A stretch of DNA of 64,000 bases from the NCBI RefSeq assembly GCF_020176715.1, contig NZ_JAIVMF010000001.1, positions 62,001-126,000 of the forward strand. The letters run 5' to 3'. The position numbers and the translations under genes are program-made. This DNA is from Stappia stellulata (GTDB lineage Bacteria > Pseudomonadota > Alphaproteobacteria > Rhizobiales > Stappiaceae). Below the pieces are notes generated by a model that was not told where the DNA came from, made no database searches, and was given only the letters and a program-made list of their open reading frames with translations. Below are positions 44,011-53,159 of this stretch, in pieces; the stretch's first letter is position 1, and each line of letters opens with the position of its first letter.

Positions 44011-45249
44011 ATGGCTACCGCGCCCTTGCGCATCGTTCATATCGTTCGAGCGCCGATCGGGGGGATCTTCCGCCACATCGCGGATCTCGCCCTTGCACAG
44101 ACCCGAGCCGGCCACCAGGTGGGCGTCATCTGCGACGCCTCCACCGGCGGCGCATTCGAGGCCGAGGCCATCGCCCGCCTTGCCCCGCAGCTTGCCTTTG
44201 GCGTCGCGCGGTTTCCGATGCGCCGTCAGGTCACGCCCGGCGATCTGCGATCCGTGCTCAGCCTTTACCGTCATGTCCGCGATCTGGCACCGGACGTCCT
44301 GCATGGCCATGGTGCCAAGGGCGGCGTCTTTGCCCGTGTCATCGGCTCGGTGCTTCGCCTGGGCGGGCGCAAGGTGACACGAATCTATTGCCCGCACGGC
44401 GGTAGCCTTCACTACGACCCGTCCAAGCTGGAGGGCCGGATCTATTTCCGGCTGGAGCGCCTGCAGCAGCGCTTCACCGACGGCCTCGTGTTCGTGTCCG
44501 ACTATGAATATGCCGCCTACGAATCGAAGGTCGCTCACCCGACGATCCCCGCGCGCGTCGTCTACAACGGCTTGTCGCCGGAGGAGTTCTCCGCCGTTCC
44601 CACCGATGCGGACGCCGCCGACTTCCTGTTCATCGGCATGTTGCGCGACCTCAAGGGACCGGATCTCTTCATCCGCGCCCTGCATGACCTCAAGACGATC
44701 TACGGCATCACCGCGAGCGCCCGGATCGTCGGCGACGGCGAGGACCGGCCGCGCTATGAGGCGATGGTGGCCGACCTCGGCCTGTCCGACCACGTGACCT
44801 TCACCGGCGCCCTCCCGGCGCGCGAGGCCTTCCGCAAGGCGCGCTGCGTCGTGGTGCCGTCCCGCGCGGAGGCAATGCCCTATATCGTGCTGGAAACAGT
44901 CGCCGCCCAGGTTCCCCTGATCGCGACCCGCGTTGGCGGCATCCCTGAAATCTTCGGCCGCTACGCGGACCGCCTTGTCACGCCCGGATGCGTTCAGGAA
45001 CTCGCCGCAGCGATGGCTGCTGCCCATGCCGACCCGGATGACATGCAAAGGCAGGCCGAAAGACAGCGCAAATGCCTGTCGGAAACCTTCAACGTCGAAC
45101 TGATGAGCGACCGCATCACATCGCTCTACATGAGCACGCGCGGCGCGCGCGATCCGTCCGCCCCCGTCCGGAGCACCGAGGCGCCTGCCCTCGGGTCCTC
45201 CGCGGTGCTTGCCCGCAACGAGACATCGCCCTCCGGCGACGCGGATTGA
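44011..45249 (+). CDS. Family 4 glycosyltransferase
   Basis: A 412-aa GT-B enzyme. The N-terminal donor/acceptor region has IVHIVRAPIGGIFRHI and DVLHGHGAKGGVFAR; the C-terminal nucleotide-sugar site has FIGMLRDLKGPDLFI and PSRAEAMPYIVLETVAAQ. It adds a sugar to the growing exopolysaccharide repeat unit. A disordered Ser/Pro-rich tail of about 30 residues ends the protein. The next gene starts 16 bases later. Confidence 0.92.
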   Translation: MATAPLRIVHIVRAPIGGIFRHIADLALAQTRAGHQVGVICDASTGGAFEAEAIARLAPQLAFGVARFPMRRQVTPGDLRSVLSLYRHVRDLAPDVLHGHGAKGGVFARVIGSVLRLGGRKVTRIYCPHGGSLHYDPSKLEGRIYFRLERLQQRFTDGLVFVSDYEYAAYESKVAHPTIPARVVYNGLSPEEFSAVPTDADAADFLFIGMLRDLKGPDLFIRALHDLKTIYGITASARIVGDGEDRPRYEAMVADLGLSDHVTFTGALPAREAFRKARCVVVPSRAEAMPYIVLETVAAQVPLIATRVGGIPEIFGRYADRLVTPGCVQELAAAMAAAHADPDDMQRQAERQRKCLSETFNVELMSDRITSLYMSTRGARDPSAPVRSTEAPALGSSAVLARNETSPSGDAD

Positions 45250-45265
45250 GCGGGGAGGAAACAGC

Positions 45266-46858
45266 ATGACACAGAACCACTCCGCACAGTTGCTCAAGGA
45301 CGTCCTGCCGGCCGCGGCTCCGGGCGAAGCGCACGCAACCTCCGGCACTGGCACTGGCACTGGCACTCGCACCAGCACTGGCACCGGAACTGGCGCCAAG
45401 GCTTCCGGCGGCCTTTCCCCGCGCGCGCTCGAAGTCGCCGAAAGCCTGCAGAAATCCGTCATCTCGCCGTCGGTTCTGAGCGGTTTCGTCCGCCTCGCGG
45501 ACATGGCAATCGTCGGGATCATCGGCGTCGTTGCATTGACGGGCGGGTTCGGCGGGGAAAGCGCCATGACCGACGTCCTGGCGACGCTCGGCATCGCGCT
45601 GATTCTCACGGCGACCTTCCTTCAGGCCGCCGACTGCTACCAGATCCCGGTGATGCGCAATATCGTGTCCCATGGGGCACGCATGACCATCGCTTGGACG
45701 CTGGTCTTCGCCGCCCTTTTCATGATCAAGACCTTCGGCGGCCTGCTCGACGGCATTGCCGACGAGCAATATTCGATCTGGTTCGGCCTTGGCCTTGCAA
45801 CCTTGCTTGCCGCGCGGTTCACGGTCTCGCTGTTCGTGCGCAAATGGACGAAGGACGGCCGGCTTGAACGCCGCGCGGTCATCGTCGGCGGCGGAGAGGC
45901 GGCGGCCGACTTCATCCACGAGGTGGAACGCCAGCCGAACAACGACATTCGCATTTGCGGCCTGTTCGACGATCGCAAGGGATCGCGCTCGCCGGAGGTC
46001 GTCGCCGGCTATCCCAAGCTCGGCACGGTGAACGATCTCGTCGAATTCGCTCGCGTTGCGCGCATCGACATGCTGATCGTCACGATTCCGCTGCGGGCCG
46101 AAAAGCGCCTTGCGGATTTCCTCAAGACGCTGTGGGTGCTGCCGGTCGACATCCGCCTGTCGGCCCATACCGACAAGCTGCGCTTCCGCGACCGCGCGTC
46201 GTCCTTTATCGGCACGGTGCCCTTCGTCGATGTCGTCCACAAGCCGATGGCGGACTGGGATTCCATCGCGAAGCGGGCGTTCGACCTGGTGTTCGCCAGC
46301 CTGATGATCGTGCTGCTGGCGCCGGTGATGGTGGCCACCGCCCTCGCGATCCGGATGGAAAGCAAGGGCCCCGTGCTCTTCCGCCAGAAGCGCTACGGCT
46401 TCAACAATGAAGTCATCGACGTACTGAAGTTCCGCTCGATGTATCACGAGATGGCCGATCCGCTCGCCAAGAAGGTCGTGACCAAGAACGACCCACGGGT
46501 GACCAGGGTGGGGCGTTTCATCCGGCGCACGTCGATCGATGAACTGCCGCAGCTCTTCAACGTGTTGCGCGGCGATCTCTCGCTGGTCGGGCCGCGGCCG
46601 CATGCGGTCAACGCCCATACCAACGAAAAGCTGTGGGACGAGGTCGTCGACGGCTATTTCGCCCGCCACAAGGTCAAGCCCGGCGTTACCGGCTGGGCGC
46701 AGATCAACGGCTGGCGCGGCGAGGTCGACACGCCCGAGAAGATCGAGAAGCGGGTGGAATACGACGTCTACTACATCGAGAACTGGTCGATCCTGTTCGA
46801 TCTGCGCATCCTCTTCCAGACCCCCTTTGCGCTTCTGAAGACGGAGAACGCCTATTGA
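45266..46858 (+). CDS. Undecaprenyl-phosphate sugar phosphotransferase (exopolysaccharide initiating enzyme)
   Basis: A 530-aa membrane protein that transfers the first sugar phosphate to undecaprenyl phosphate. It has four or five N-terminal helices, a Rossmann-like CoA-binding region (AVIVGGGEAAADFIHEV) and the C-terminal catalytic domain with VLKFRSMYHEMADP, DELPQLFNVLRGD and SLVGPRPHA. GGGGAGG precedes the ATG. The N-terminus contains a hexanucleotide tandem repeat encoding Gly-Thr pairs. Confidence 0.94.
   Translation: MTQNHSAQLLKDVLPAAAPGEAHATSGTGTGTGTRTSTGTGTGAKASGGLSPRALEVAESLQKSVISPSVLSGFVRLADMAIVGIIGVVALTGGFGGESAMTDVLATLGIALILTATFLQAADCYQIPVMRNIVSHGARMTIAWTLVFAALFMIKTFGGLLDGIADEQYSIWFGLGLATLLAARFTVSLFVRKWTKDGRLERRAVIVGGGEAAADFIHEVERQPNNDIRICGLFDDRKGSRSPEVVAGYPKLGTVNDLVEFARVARIDMLIVTIPLRAEKRLADFLKTLWVLPVDIRLSAHTDKLRFRDRASSFIGTVPFVDVVHKPMADWDSIAKRAFDLVFASLMIVLLAPVMVATALAIRMESKGPVLFRQKRYGFNNEVIDVLKFRSMYHEMADPLAKKVVTKNDPRVTRVGRFIRRTSIDELPQLFNVLRGDLSLVGPRPHAVNAHTNEKLWDEVVDGYFARHKVKPGVTGWAQINGWRGEVDTPEKIEKRVEYDVYYIENWSILFDLRILFQTPFALLKTENAY
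45344..45397 (+). repeat. GGCACT hexanucleotide tandem repeat inside the sugar transferase gene
   Basis: Four perfect GGCACT units (45344-45367) run into five degenerate units. They are in frame and encode a Gly-Thr/Ser stretch near residues 27-44, ahead of the first membrane helix. Unit-number changes would alter protein length but not frame. Confidence 0.85.
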
Positions 46859-48132
46859 CCACGACCATGCCCCCCGGGGTCTTCCCCGCGACACCTGCGA
46901 CGATGCGGCACGGCCCCGGCCTCGCCGCATCTTCCGTTGCGACGGTCGCCCTGTGGGTCGTGGTGTTCCTGGGCGGCTTCGTGCTGAACGAGCCCGCACC
47001 TTACGAACTGGCGATGCTGATCGTCATCAGCGGCTGGCTGTTGAGCGGTCCGCGCTTCGCGACGGCATTGGCGCCGCTCCTGCTGATTGTCACGCTTTTC
47101 ATCACCGGCGGGCTGATCGCCACCTTGATGTCCGACGATTTCGGCGAAGCGATCCTCTATATTGCGGTGACGGGCTTCCTCGCGCTCACGACCGTGTTCT
47201 ACGCCAGCGTCGTCGCCGCTGACCCTGCGCGCCTCGATACGGTTCGAAAAGCCTATACCGCGAGCGCGATCGTCGTCGCCCTGACCGGGATCGGCGGCTA
47301 TTTCGGCCTGCTGCCCGGCGAGGTATTCACCCTCTACGGCCGCGCCAAGGGAACCTTTCAGGACCCCAACGTCTTCGGCCCCTTCCTCGCCCTGCCCTGG
47401 GCCTTCCTGCTTCACGGGCTGCTGACGCGCCCGTTCCGCGAGATGCTCTGGCCGGCCCTCGCCCTTGCCGTGCTGAGCTTTGCGATCCTTCTCAGCTTCT
47501 CGCGCGCCGCCTGGGGCCTTGCCGCCTTTTCCGGCATCGGCATCTATGCGCTGGTCTTCATCACCGCCACCGACGGACGGCAACGCGCGCGTCTTCTGGC
47601 AATCGGCGCGGCGGCCGCGCTTGCCGTCGTCGCGATGATCGTGATCGCCCTGTCGGTCGAGTCCATCTCGGGAATGCTGCTGCAGCGCGCAAAGCTGGTG
47701 CAGGATTACGACACCGCCCGCCTCGGGCGCTTCGCCCGCTATGCGCTGGGGTTCCAGATGGTCGTCGACCATCCGCTCGGCCTCGGGCCCTTGCAGTTCC
47801 GCAACTTCTTCCCCGAGGACGAGCACAACACCTTCCTCAAGGCCTTCACCACCTATGGCTGGCTCGGCGGCGTCGCCTATCTTGCGCTGGTGTTTTTCAC
47901 CGCAAAGCAGCTCTCGGGACTGATCTTCCAGCCCCGCGCATGGCAAGGCGCGGCGCAATGCGTGTTCGTCGTGCTCCTGGGGCACATGCTGATGTCGTTC
48001 ATCATCGACACCGACCGCTGGCGGCACCTCTACCTGCTCTATGGCCTGGCCTGGGGCCTGATCGCGGCCGAATACAGTCTGCGCGCGCGCCGGCGCGACG
48101 CCTCCCGCAAACCGGCCGCTCCGGCGCCGTGA
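46855..48132 (+). CDS. O-antigen ligase/polymerase-type membrane protein (Wzy/ExoQ-like)
   Basis: About 425 aa with ten or more membrane helices. It includes AKGTFQDPNVFGPFLALPWA and the periplasmic loop GLGPLQFRNFFPEDEHNTFLK with the conserved histidine of O-antigen ligase/polymerase proteins. It probably polymerises the exopolysaccharide repeats. The TTG at 46855 overlaps the previous stop and has GGAG at a good distance; the ATG at 46867 lacks a clear ribosome site but is an alternative. Confidence 0.88.
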   Translation: MTTTMPPGVFPATPATMRHGPGLAASSVATVALWVVVFLGGFVLNEPAPYELAMLIVISGWLLSGPRFATALAPLLLIVTLFITGGLIATLMSDDFGEAILYIAVTGFLALTTVFYASVVAADPARLDTVRKAYTASAIVVALTGIGGYFGLLPGEVFTLYGRAKGTFQDPNVFGPFLALPWAFLLHGLLTRPFREMLWPALALAVLSFAILLSFSRAAWGLAAFSGIGIYALVFITATDGRQRARLLAIGAAAALAVVAMIVIALSVESISGMLLQRAKLVQDYDTARLGRFARYALGFQMVVDHPLGLGPLQFRNFFPEDEHNTFLKAFTTYGWLGGVAYLALVFFTAKQLSGLIFQPRAWQGAAQCVFVVLLGHMLMSFIIDTDRWRHLYLLYGLAWGLIAAEYSLRARRRDASRKPAAPAP

Positions 48133-48230
48133 GGCGACAATCCCCAACACCGCTTCGACATCGCTCCAGAAGCGCTTGCGCCCCCAACGTGAAGCGGTTA
48201 GGAAGAGCGGGTTCGGCCGTGCCGGACAGT

Positions 48231-48307
48231 CGGGCAGTAGCGCAGCCTGGTAGCGCACTTCACTGGGGGTGAAGGGGTCGTCGGTTCAAATCCGGCCTGC
48301 CCGACCA
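48231..48307 (+). tRNA. tRNA-Pro (anticodon GGG)
   Basis: A 77-nt cloverleaf: acceptor CGGGCAG pairs with CTGCCCG, the anticodon stem CTTCA/TGAAG holds loop CTGGGGG, and the T-arm contains GGTTCAAATCC. CCA is encoded. It marks the left edge of an accessory-looking region. Confidence 0.96.
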
Positions 48308-48510
48308 TTACTTGATCTGTTTCTTCCAATCATACGCATTGAGACATATCGAGACCGACCGATCCGGCCGGACCGGCCGACGCGCGGCTTCCATCGCGCG
48401 CTTGCGTTGCAAATCGAAGCAACCGTCGTTTCCCGCAAGACAGCCGCCCGTTTTGCATGCCGAGAGGCGGAGCGAGCCATTTTCCCGGCAAGGGACATCC
48501 GCTCGTCTTT

Positions 48511-49701
48511 TCAGCTTATGAGCAGGTCGAGCAGCCTGGCGTTCTTCTCTGCGTCGAGGCGATCGGCCCCCAACACAAACCCGTTCAAGATGCTTTTTCC
48601 CTTTTCGTTCGAGAGAATCGAGCGATCGACAATCCGCGTTGGAACGAACCATCCGTCTTCCACCGCGCTTTGAAGCCGCTTGATCAACGAGCGAACCGAC
48701 AGCGGAACATCGGCGACAACGGAACGACTGACGGTGAGCCCTGCCCTTTTCGTCGCCGCATGGTGAAGAAGGATCTGCTGCGTGCAGGCATTGAAGCGGA
48801 AATTCGGATCGAAAACGATCAGTCGCCCATCGGCAATCCGGCCGATATCGAGCCCCGCCACCCCGATGAACCCCATCGCACGCGCTGCCTCCCCGATTTC
48901 GATGGCAAGGTCCACGCCTTCTGGCGGAAGGGGAGTGTTCGGATCGATTATGCTCCCCGACTGGCAGCCCGGCGCGGAAAACATCTGCTCGGCGGCGCCC
49001 AGATAGACCACGCCGGCTTCTGAGATCGCAAGGTTGGCACACCAGCACCTTTCAACCGGCAGCTCCTGTTCGACGACGCAAGTCGAGATCTCCCTGGAGA
49101 GGAACTCCGCTTTCACTTCGAGCAGGCGTTCGAGCGTATCGCAAAACCGCACGGTGCCGCCCCAACCGGTTGCCTCCTCGCCCCCCGCCTTCACGACAAC
49201 CGGGTGGTCAAGGCGCGCGCCGAGGGTTGCGGTCGGCACGATGCGGCGCGGCGCCAGGGCCCGTGCCGGAGCGATCCCGGCGAGCCCCGCCTTGCTGTTC
49301 AACCGCCCCCACAGACCCGTCCGCACAAGATGCGCGCTCTCGTGAAACCGGCCGCGGCGAAGGGGATACGGCCAAAACAGGGGCCTCCCCTCGGCCGCCA
49401 ACGAATCCGCAATGGCCTCGGCCTCCTCCGCGCTGTCATAGATGCGGATGTCTTCTGCGATCATCAGTCCCGCATCCTGCAGAAACGTCAGGATTTCATC
49501 CGTGACGCCGGAACGGTGGCGCACGGTCGGGCGGGTCCCCAAGACCCCCAACAAGTGGAGCGTGATCGAATCGAGATTCGCAGGGCCGACCCCGAGCAAC
49601 CGAAGGCGTTCAAGATCCGTCCGTGCCATGAAGGCCGCGTTTTCAGGCCACAAGCGCGCCGGTTCAACCGGGGGAGAAAGCTTTGGCAAGGCAGTCATCA
49701 A
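48511..49701 (-). CDS. ATP-grasp domain protein (second of pair)
   Basis: A 396-aa protein. An N-terminal pre-ATP-grasp domain (DSITLHLLGVLGTRPTV) is followed by ATP-grasp elements: PVVVKAGGEEATGWGG for nucleotide binding and the metal-binding GRLIVFDPNFRFNACTQ near the end. ATP-grasp enzymes ligate a carboxylate to an amine or thiol. The substrate cannot be inferred. Its start overlaps the stop of the upstream ATP-grasp gene by four bases. Confidence 0.78.
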   Translation of the reverse strand: MMTALPKLSPPVEPARLWPENAAFMARTDLERLRLLGVGPANLDSITLHLLGVLGTRPTVRHRSGVTDEILTFLQDAGLMIAEDIRIYDSAEEAEAIADSLAAEGRPLFWPYPLRRGRFHESAHLVRTGLWGRLNSKAGLAGIAPARALAPRRIVPTATLGARLDHPVVVKAGGEEATGWGGTVRFCDTLERLLEVKAEFLSREISTCVVEQELPVERCWCANLAISEAGVVYLGAAEQMFSAPGCQSGSIIDPNTPLPPEGVDLAIEIGEAARAMGFIGVAGLDIGRIADGRLIVFDPNFRFNACTQQILLHHAATKRAGLTVSRSVVADVPLSVRSLIKRLQSAVEDGWFVPTRIVDRSILSNEKGKSILNGFVLGADRLDAEKNARLLDLLIS

Positions 49702-50519
49702 AGAAATTCCTTGATCGCCATTGCCAGCTTCAGCACGCGCGGGCTTGCCCGGTCCCCGGAAATCGTCGGTGTCTTGTTTATGTCCAGAAGCACCGGCTTT
49801 CCATCATGCAGGACATAATCGAACTTTCCGAAATCGACCTGCCACTCCTTGCGAATGTTCATCAGTTCTGCCGGAACCTCTTCCAGATAATCGAAGCGAA
49901 CCATGGTTCCGGTCTTCACCAGAGGGTCGGTTGCATAAAGCCGGTACCCGTAATTTTCCGATCCGAGGAAAACCCATCCACGCAAACAATACAGGTCGCC
50001 ATCGCGCTCGGGCAGGAAACGTTCGACAATCAGGTCGTTCCGGGACCAGACCCACTTTGGAACACGTCGCATATCTTTAAGGATCGGGTAGTCATCCCCG
50101 GGCAAATAACGCGCGAGCTTCCAGTTCAAGCTGGCGAGCCGCTCCCGGTTTTTGTTGAGAAATCTCGCGCCTTTCGACATCTGGCGAAATTCCGGCCCGC
50201 CAAAATGGTTCAAGTCCGTCTTGACGATGACGGGGCCGTCCCAATCGTCGTCTTCCTTCAAGAGGATACGGGACAAACGACGCTTGGAGATGTCCAGCAC
50301 ATTGCCGTTCAATACGGGCACACCGACGGGAGGCTCGGGCAGTCGCAGCGGGTCAAGTCGGGTGACATCGTGATGAAGGATGCAAAGGTCGGACATCTCA
50401 TGAAAGCGGCGACCAACCGACACGGTCCATCCCATATCCTCCCAGGCACTGCGAAAACAGTTCACCAAATAACTGTCTCCAAGACCCCTCTCGAGGTGAG
50501 AGATACTGACATGAACCAT
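49698..50519 (-). CDS. ATP-grasp-like protein (first of pair)
   Basis: A 273-aa protein. Features are VIVKTDLNHFGGPEFRQM (ATP-binding strand and loop), LIVERFLPERDGDLYCLRGW and the terminal metal-binding FDYVLHDGKPVLLDINKTPT. The ATG at 50517-50519 is chosen after the short upstream extension. Base composition is lower in GC than the flanking core genes. It forms a coupled pair with the next ATP-grasp gene; no product is recognised. Confidence 0.75.
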   Translation of the reverse strand: MVHVSISHLERGLGDSYLVNCFRSAWEDMGWTVSVGRRFHEMSDLCILHHDVTRLDPLRLPEPPVGVPVLNGNVLDISKRRLSRILLKEDDDWDGPVIVKTDLNHFGGPEFRQMSKGARFLNKNRERLASLNWKLARYLPGDDYPILKDMRRVPKWVWSRNDLIVERFLPERDGDLYCLRGWVFLGSENYGYRLYATDPLVKTGTMVRFDYLEEVPAELMNIRKEWQVDFGKFDYVLHDGKPVLLDINKTPTISGDRASPRVLKLAMAIKEFL

Positions 50520-51160
50520 TATTTTTCCCGGAACAGAATAAGAAAATCGATTGATCAATGTCTTATTCGAGACGACAGAATAGAAAATAGTCAGACATGC
50601 ACACTTAAACAGCGTCCCTATTTCAGGTCTTCTCAGAACAAAGGACAGGTAAGCGCCCAGCCGGAAGATCGGCGCGGAACATACCCGTTGTTTGCAGGCG
50701 TTTTAGAAAGCGCGCATCCGTTCAAGGGGCTGCGCTTCACCCAGCCGACATCCACCACAAGGAGCTACCTGTTCGACAAGGCAAATCCGAGGTCGACCGG
50801 TCAGCTTTTCGGCGGAAACGATACTCGGCTCCGCCCCTTTGGTCCATACATCCGATCGGCGGGTCCGGGAAACCTGGCCGAACCGGCTCCGACAGCCTGG
50901 AACAGGCAGCAGGATCATCGCTGTCGATAGTTTTTTTCATCGGCGAGGTTCTGGGCGTCGCGCTTGCTTGCGAGCTGGCGGGCACCGCCGCTCCCGCTCC
51001 GCGTGCAACACGCGAACGACCTTCCCTTGAAGGTTGGTATTAAAAGGCTTTTTCTCGCATTCCTTATTGCCAGTCTCGTCGTGCCGCCGTTAGATGATTG
51101 AGGATAGAGCGAACGCCATCCCAACGACGAGCGAAGCAAGCGCAGCGCGGGGAGGAAGCG
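50520..51160. other. 641-base region without a supported gene
   Basis: The first 130 bases, upstream of the ATP-grasp pair, are markedly AT-rich and should hold its promoter. The remainder is GC-rich with several open frames of 60-140 codons. None has both a plausible ribosome site and protein-like composition; the best is 50511-50930 on the plus strand. A small precursor-peptide gene cannot be excluded. Confidence 0.4.
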
Positions 51161-51670
51161 ATGCGGATCAAGCAGGTGACGCCGACCGCCCTGCGGGGGC
51201 GGGCCGGTGCGGCGATCGACGAGTTCCACAAATGGTGGCTCCAGACCGACGGCACCATGCGCCCGGACATGCCGCATTTCGCACGCCAGGTGTTTCTCAG
51301 CCCGGAGGCGGACGGCGAGCGGATCCCCGACATCGGCTATCTGGGTCAAGGCTCCTTCATCAACGAAGTCATGGGCGGCAAGTTCGGCGACGATCAGGCG
51401 GCCGCCATCCGCCAGGCCGATCCACGGTTCGAGGCCAGCGTTGCGGCCGGCTATGCGATTGCATCAACCGGCCGCGCCGTGTGCGAAGACGTGGAGATGG
51501 AGGTCACCCCTCCCGGCATGCAAACGCCGCTCCACGTCGCCTATTACCGGATCATCGTTCCGGTGAAATTCGCACCCGAGACATTTGCCCTCGTCAATCT
51601 GACGCTTCCAAGAGACGACTGGCGCGTGACACACATTCAGCCAGATACAAGGCATCCTCGCGCGAACTGA
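51161..51670 (+). CDS. Hypothetical protein, possibly PAS-like
   Basis: A 169-aa protein with a strong ribosome site (GGAGG). It contains AAIDEFHKWWLQTDGTMRPD, a GQGSFINEVMGGKFGDDQ segment and a run of beta-strands (VAYYRIIVPVKF). The layout recalls alphaproteobacterial PAS_5 proteins, but the match is weak. Its 3' end overlaps the oppositely oriented gene at 51594 by 77 bases. Confidence 0.6.
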   Translation: MRIKQVTPTALRGRAGAAIDEFHKWWLQTDGTMRPDMPHFARQVFLSPEADGERIPDIGYLGQGSFINEVMGGKFGDDQAAAIRQADPRFEASVAAGYAIASTGRAVCEDVEMEVTPPGMQTPLHVAYYRIIVPVKFAPETFALVNLTLPRDDWRVTHIQPDTRHPRAN

Positions 51671-52310
51671 CCAGGAAGGCGTCGTCCTGCTGGCGTCCCG
51701 GCGCCGGGTCATGCCAGATCGTTGCAAGCGGGTACTGCCGGCAGGCGCCGTAGATATAGCCGAGCCCGAGCCGCACATGCTTGTCCCGCGCCAGGCCGAC
51801 CGACCAGTCGGGCGCCCAGGACATCATCGACAAAAACAGCGCCATCTGCGCACCGTGTGCGAGCGCCCGGCGTGATTTGCCGGTCGACCGAAATTCCTCG
51901 GCGGTCAGCGCTTCACCGGAATAGCAAACCCGCCCCCGAATTTCCTGCATGGGCCGGCAAGACCAGGTTTCATCCAGAAGATCCTGCCCGACGGACCGGT
52001 ACAGCCGCGTCAACTTGTTGCGATGGTGCTCCAGAAAGGACATGTCTCCGGTTTCGAAGACTTGCGAGCAATAGAACACCACCGGCTTTCCTTCGTGAAG
52101 AAGGGTCAGACAAAATCCGTTCTCGCGATTGAATTCGAAGTGCTCAAACTGGAAGTGCTCCGTTACATGCTTTCCTGCCTTTTCGATACTTTGAACGATG
52201 TCGCGAAAGTCCACGTCGACCCTGTACTCCAGATCCATTTCATGGAGCTTTCTGGCGAGAATGTCCCGCGCCCGGGCGAAGACGTCGGTTTTAAGCGGTC
52301 CGATTGTCAT
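51594..52310 (-). CDS. Hypothetical protein
   Basis: A 238-aa soluble protein with no recognised domain. It contains FEFNRENGFCLTLLHEGKPVV (strand-rich), a basic HHRNKLTRLYRSVGQDLLDE helix and GLGYIYGACRQYPLATIWHD. Its 3' end overlaps the PAS-like gene by 77 bases tail-to-tail. Composition is lower in GC than core genes. Confidence 0.6.
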   Translation of the reverse strand: MTIGPLKTDVFARARDILARKLHEMDLEYRVDVDFRDIVQSIEKAGKHVTEHFQFEHFEFNRENGFCLTLLHEGKPVVFYCSQVFETGDMSFLEHHRNKLTRLYRSVGQDLLDETWSCRPMQEIRGRVCYSGEALTAEEFRSTGKSRRALAHGAQMALFLSMMSWAPDWSVGLARDKHVRLGLGYIYGACRQYPLATIWHDPAPGRQQDDAFLVSSREDALYLAECVSRASRLLEASD

Positions 52311-52607
52311 GATTCGATCCCTAAATCATTGGTGGTAACGGACCTTTTACGACGGCCGGAATCGGCTTGCGTCAATCCGGCCTGTTAAAAAAGCCAATGT
52401 CGGGATCGTGAAGGATGCCACAGGGAGCGCGCGAGCGACGCAGCGCTCCTCCAAGGGGCAGGCGAGCATCCGAGGCCGACCGGCGCACGGGCGCGAGCCA
52501 TAGTGCCACCGGCAAGCCGTGCGGACAGAACGCGCAGAAACAGCGCACAGGCTATCCGGCAAGTGTCGGATCTGTCCAACATCGCACCGACAGGAGGTTG
52601 CTGAGAG

Positions 52608-52817
52608 TTATTGCGGGGTCCTGATGTTGCCCATGATGGCAATGGCGCGCGCAACCATCTCTTCCACCGCCTTATCCGGGATATCATACGTCCGGGCGTA
52701 GGCGGCCATGGCCAGAGCGACCGCCTGTAGGTTGTTTTCCTCGGCGAGTTCGCTGTTTTCACAAGCGGTCAAGACCGCCTCGCCGACCAGGACTTCCTCG
52801 ATATCGCGTTCGCTCAC
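52608..52817 (-). CDS. Small acidic hypothetical protein
   Basis: A 69-aa protein, mostly helical and acidic (MSERDIEEVLVGEAVL, then ELAEENNLQAVALAMAAYA). No domain is recognised. GGAGCGAT lies just upstream on the minus strand. It is flanked by gaps of about 300 bases on both sides. Confidence 0.5.
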   Translation of the reverse strand: MSERDIEEVLVGEAVLTACENSELAEENNLQAVALAMAAYARTYDIPDKAVEEMVARAIAIMGNIRTPQ

Positions 52818-53159
52818 TTAAAATCGCTCCTGCAAAATGACCGGGCCAAAAAGACCTGCACAAACGCAAGAGATCAGACCCGGTTTGCCTGCACTTGCAA
52901 GATTGTCAGATTTTACAATCTACCGCCGCTCACGACCAGTTGTTTTTGCCGGCACGCGCCTGCCGCTTCGCCCCGAAAAGGTGACATGCGGCAAGGCGCG
53001 GGTCGAAGGCCTGGTGCCGCACAGCGCGGTGCGACACGCCCCGAAATGTCCCGGCATCGGCGGGCGCCGGAATTGATCATACAAATTGCCGCTTGCCGAC
53101 CCGGTCATTTTGTAAAACCATGAGGCAAGAAAAAAACAAAAAACCCGAGGGAGGTTGTC
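52818..53159. other. Intergenic region before the ribbon-helix-helix gene
   Basis: No gene is seen. It contains a 7-bp dyad AGATTGT-(8)-ACAATCT (52900-52921), a candidate regulator site, and an A-rich leader before the GGGAGG ribosome site of the next gene. Confidence 0.4.
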
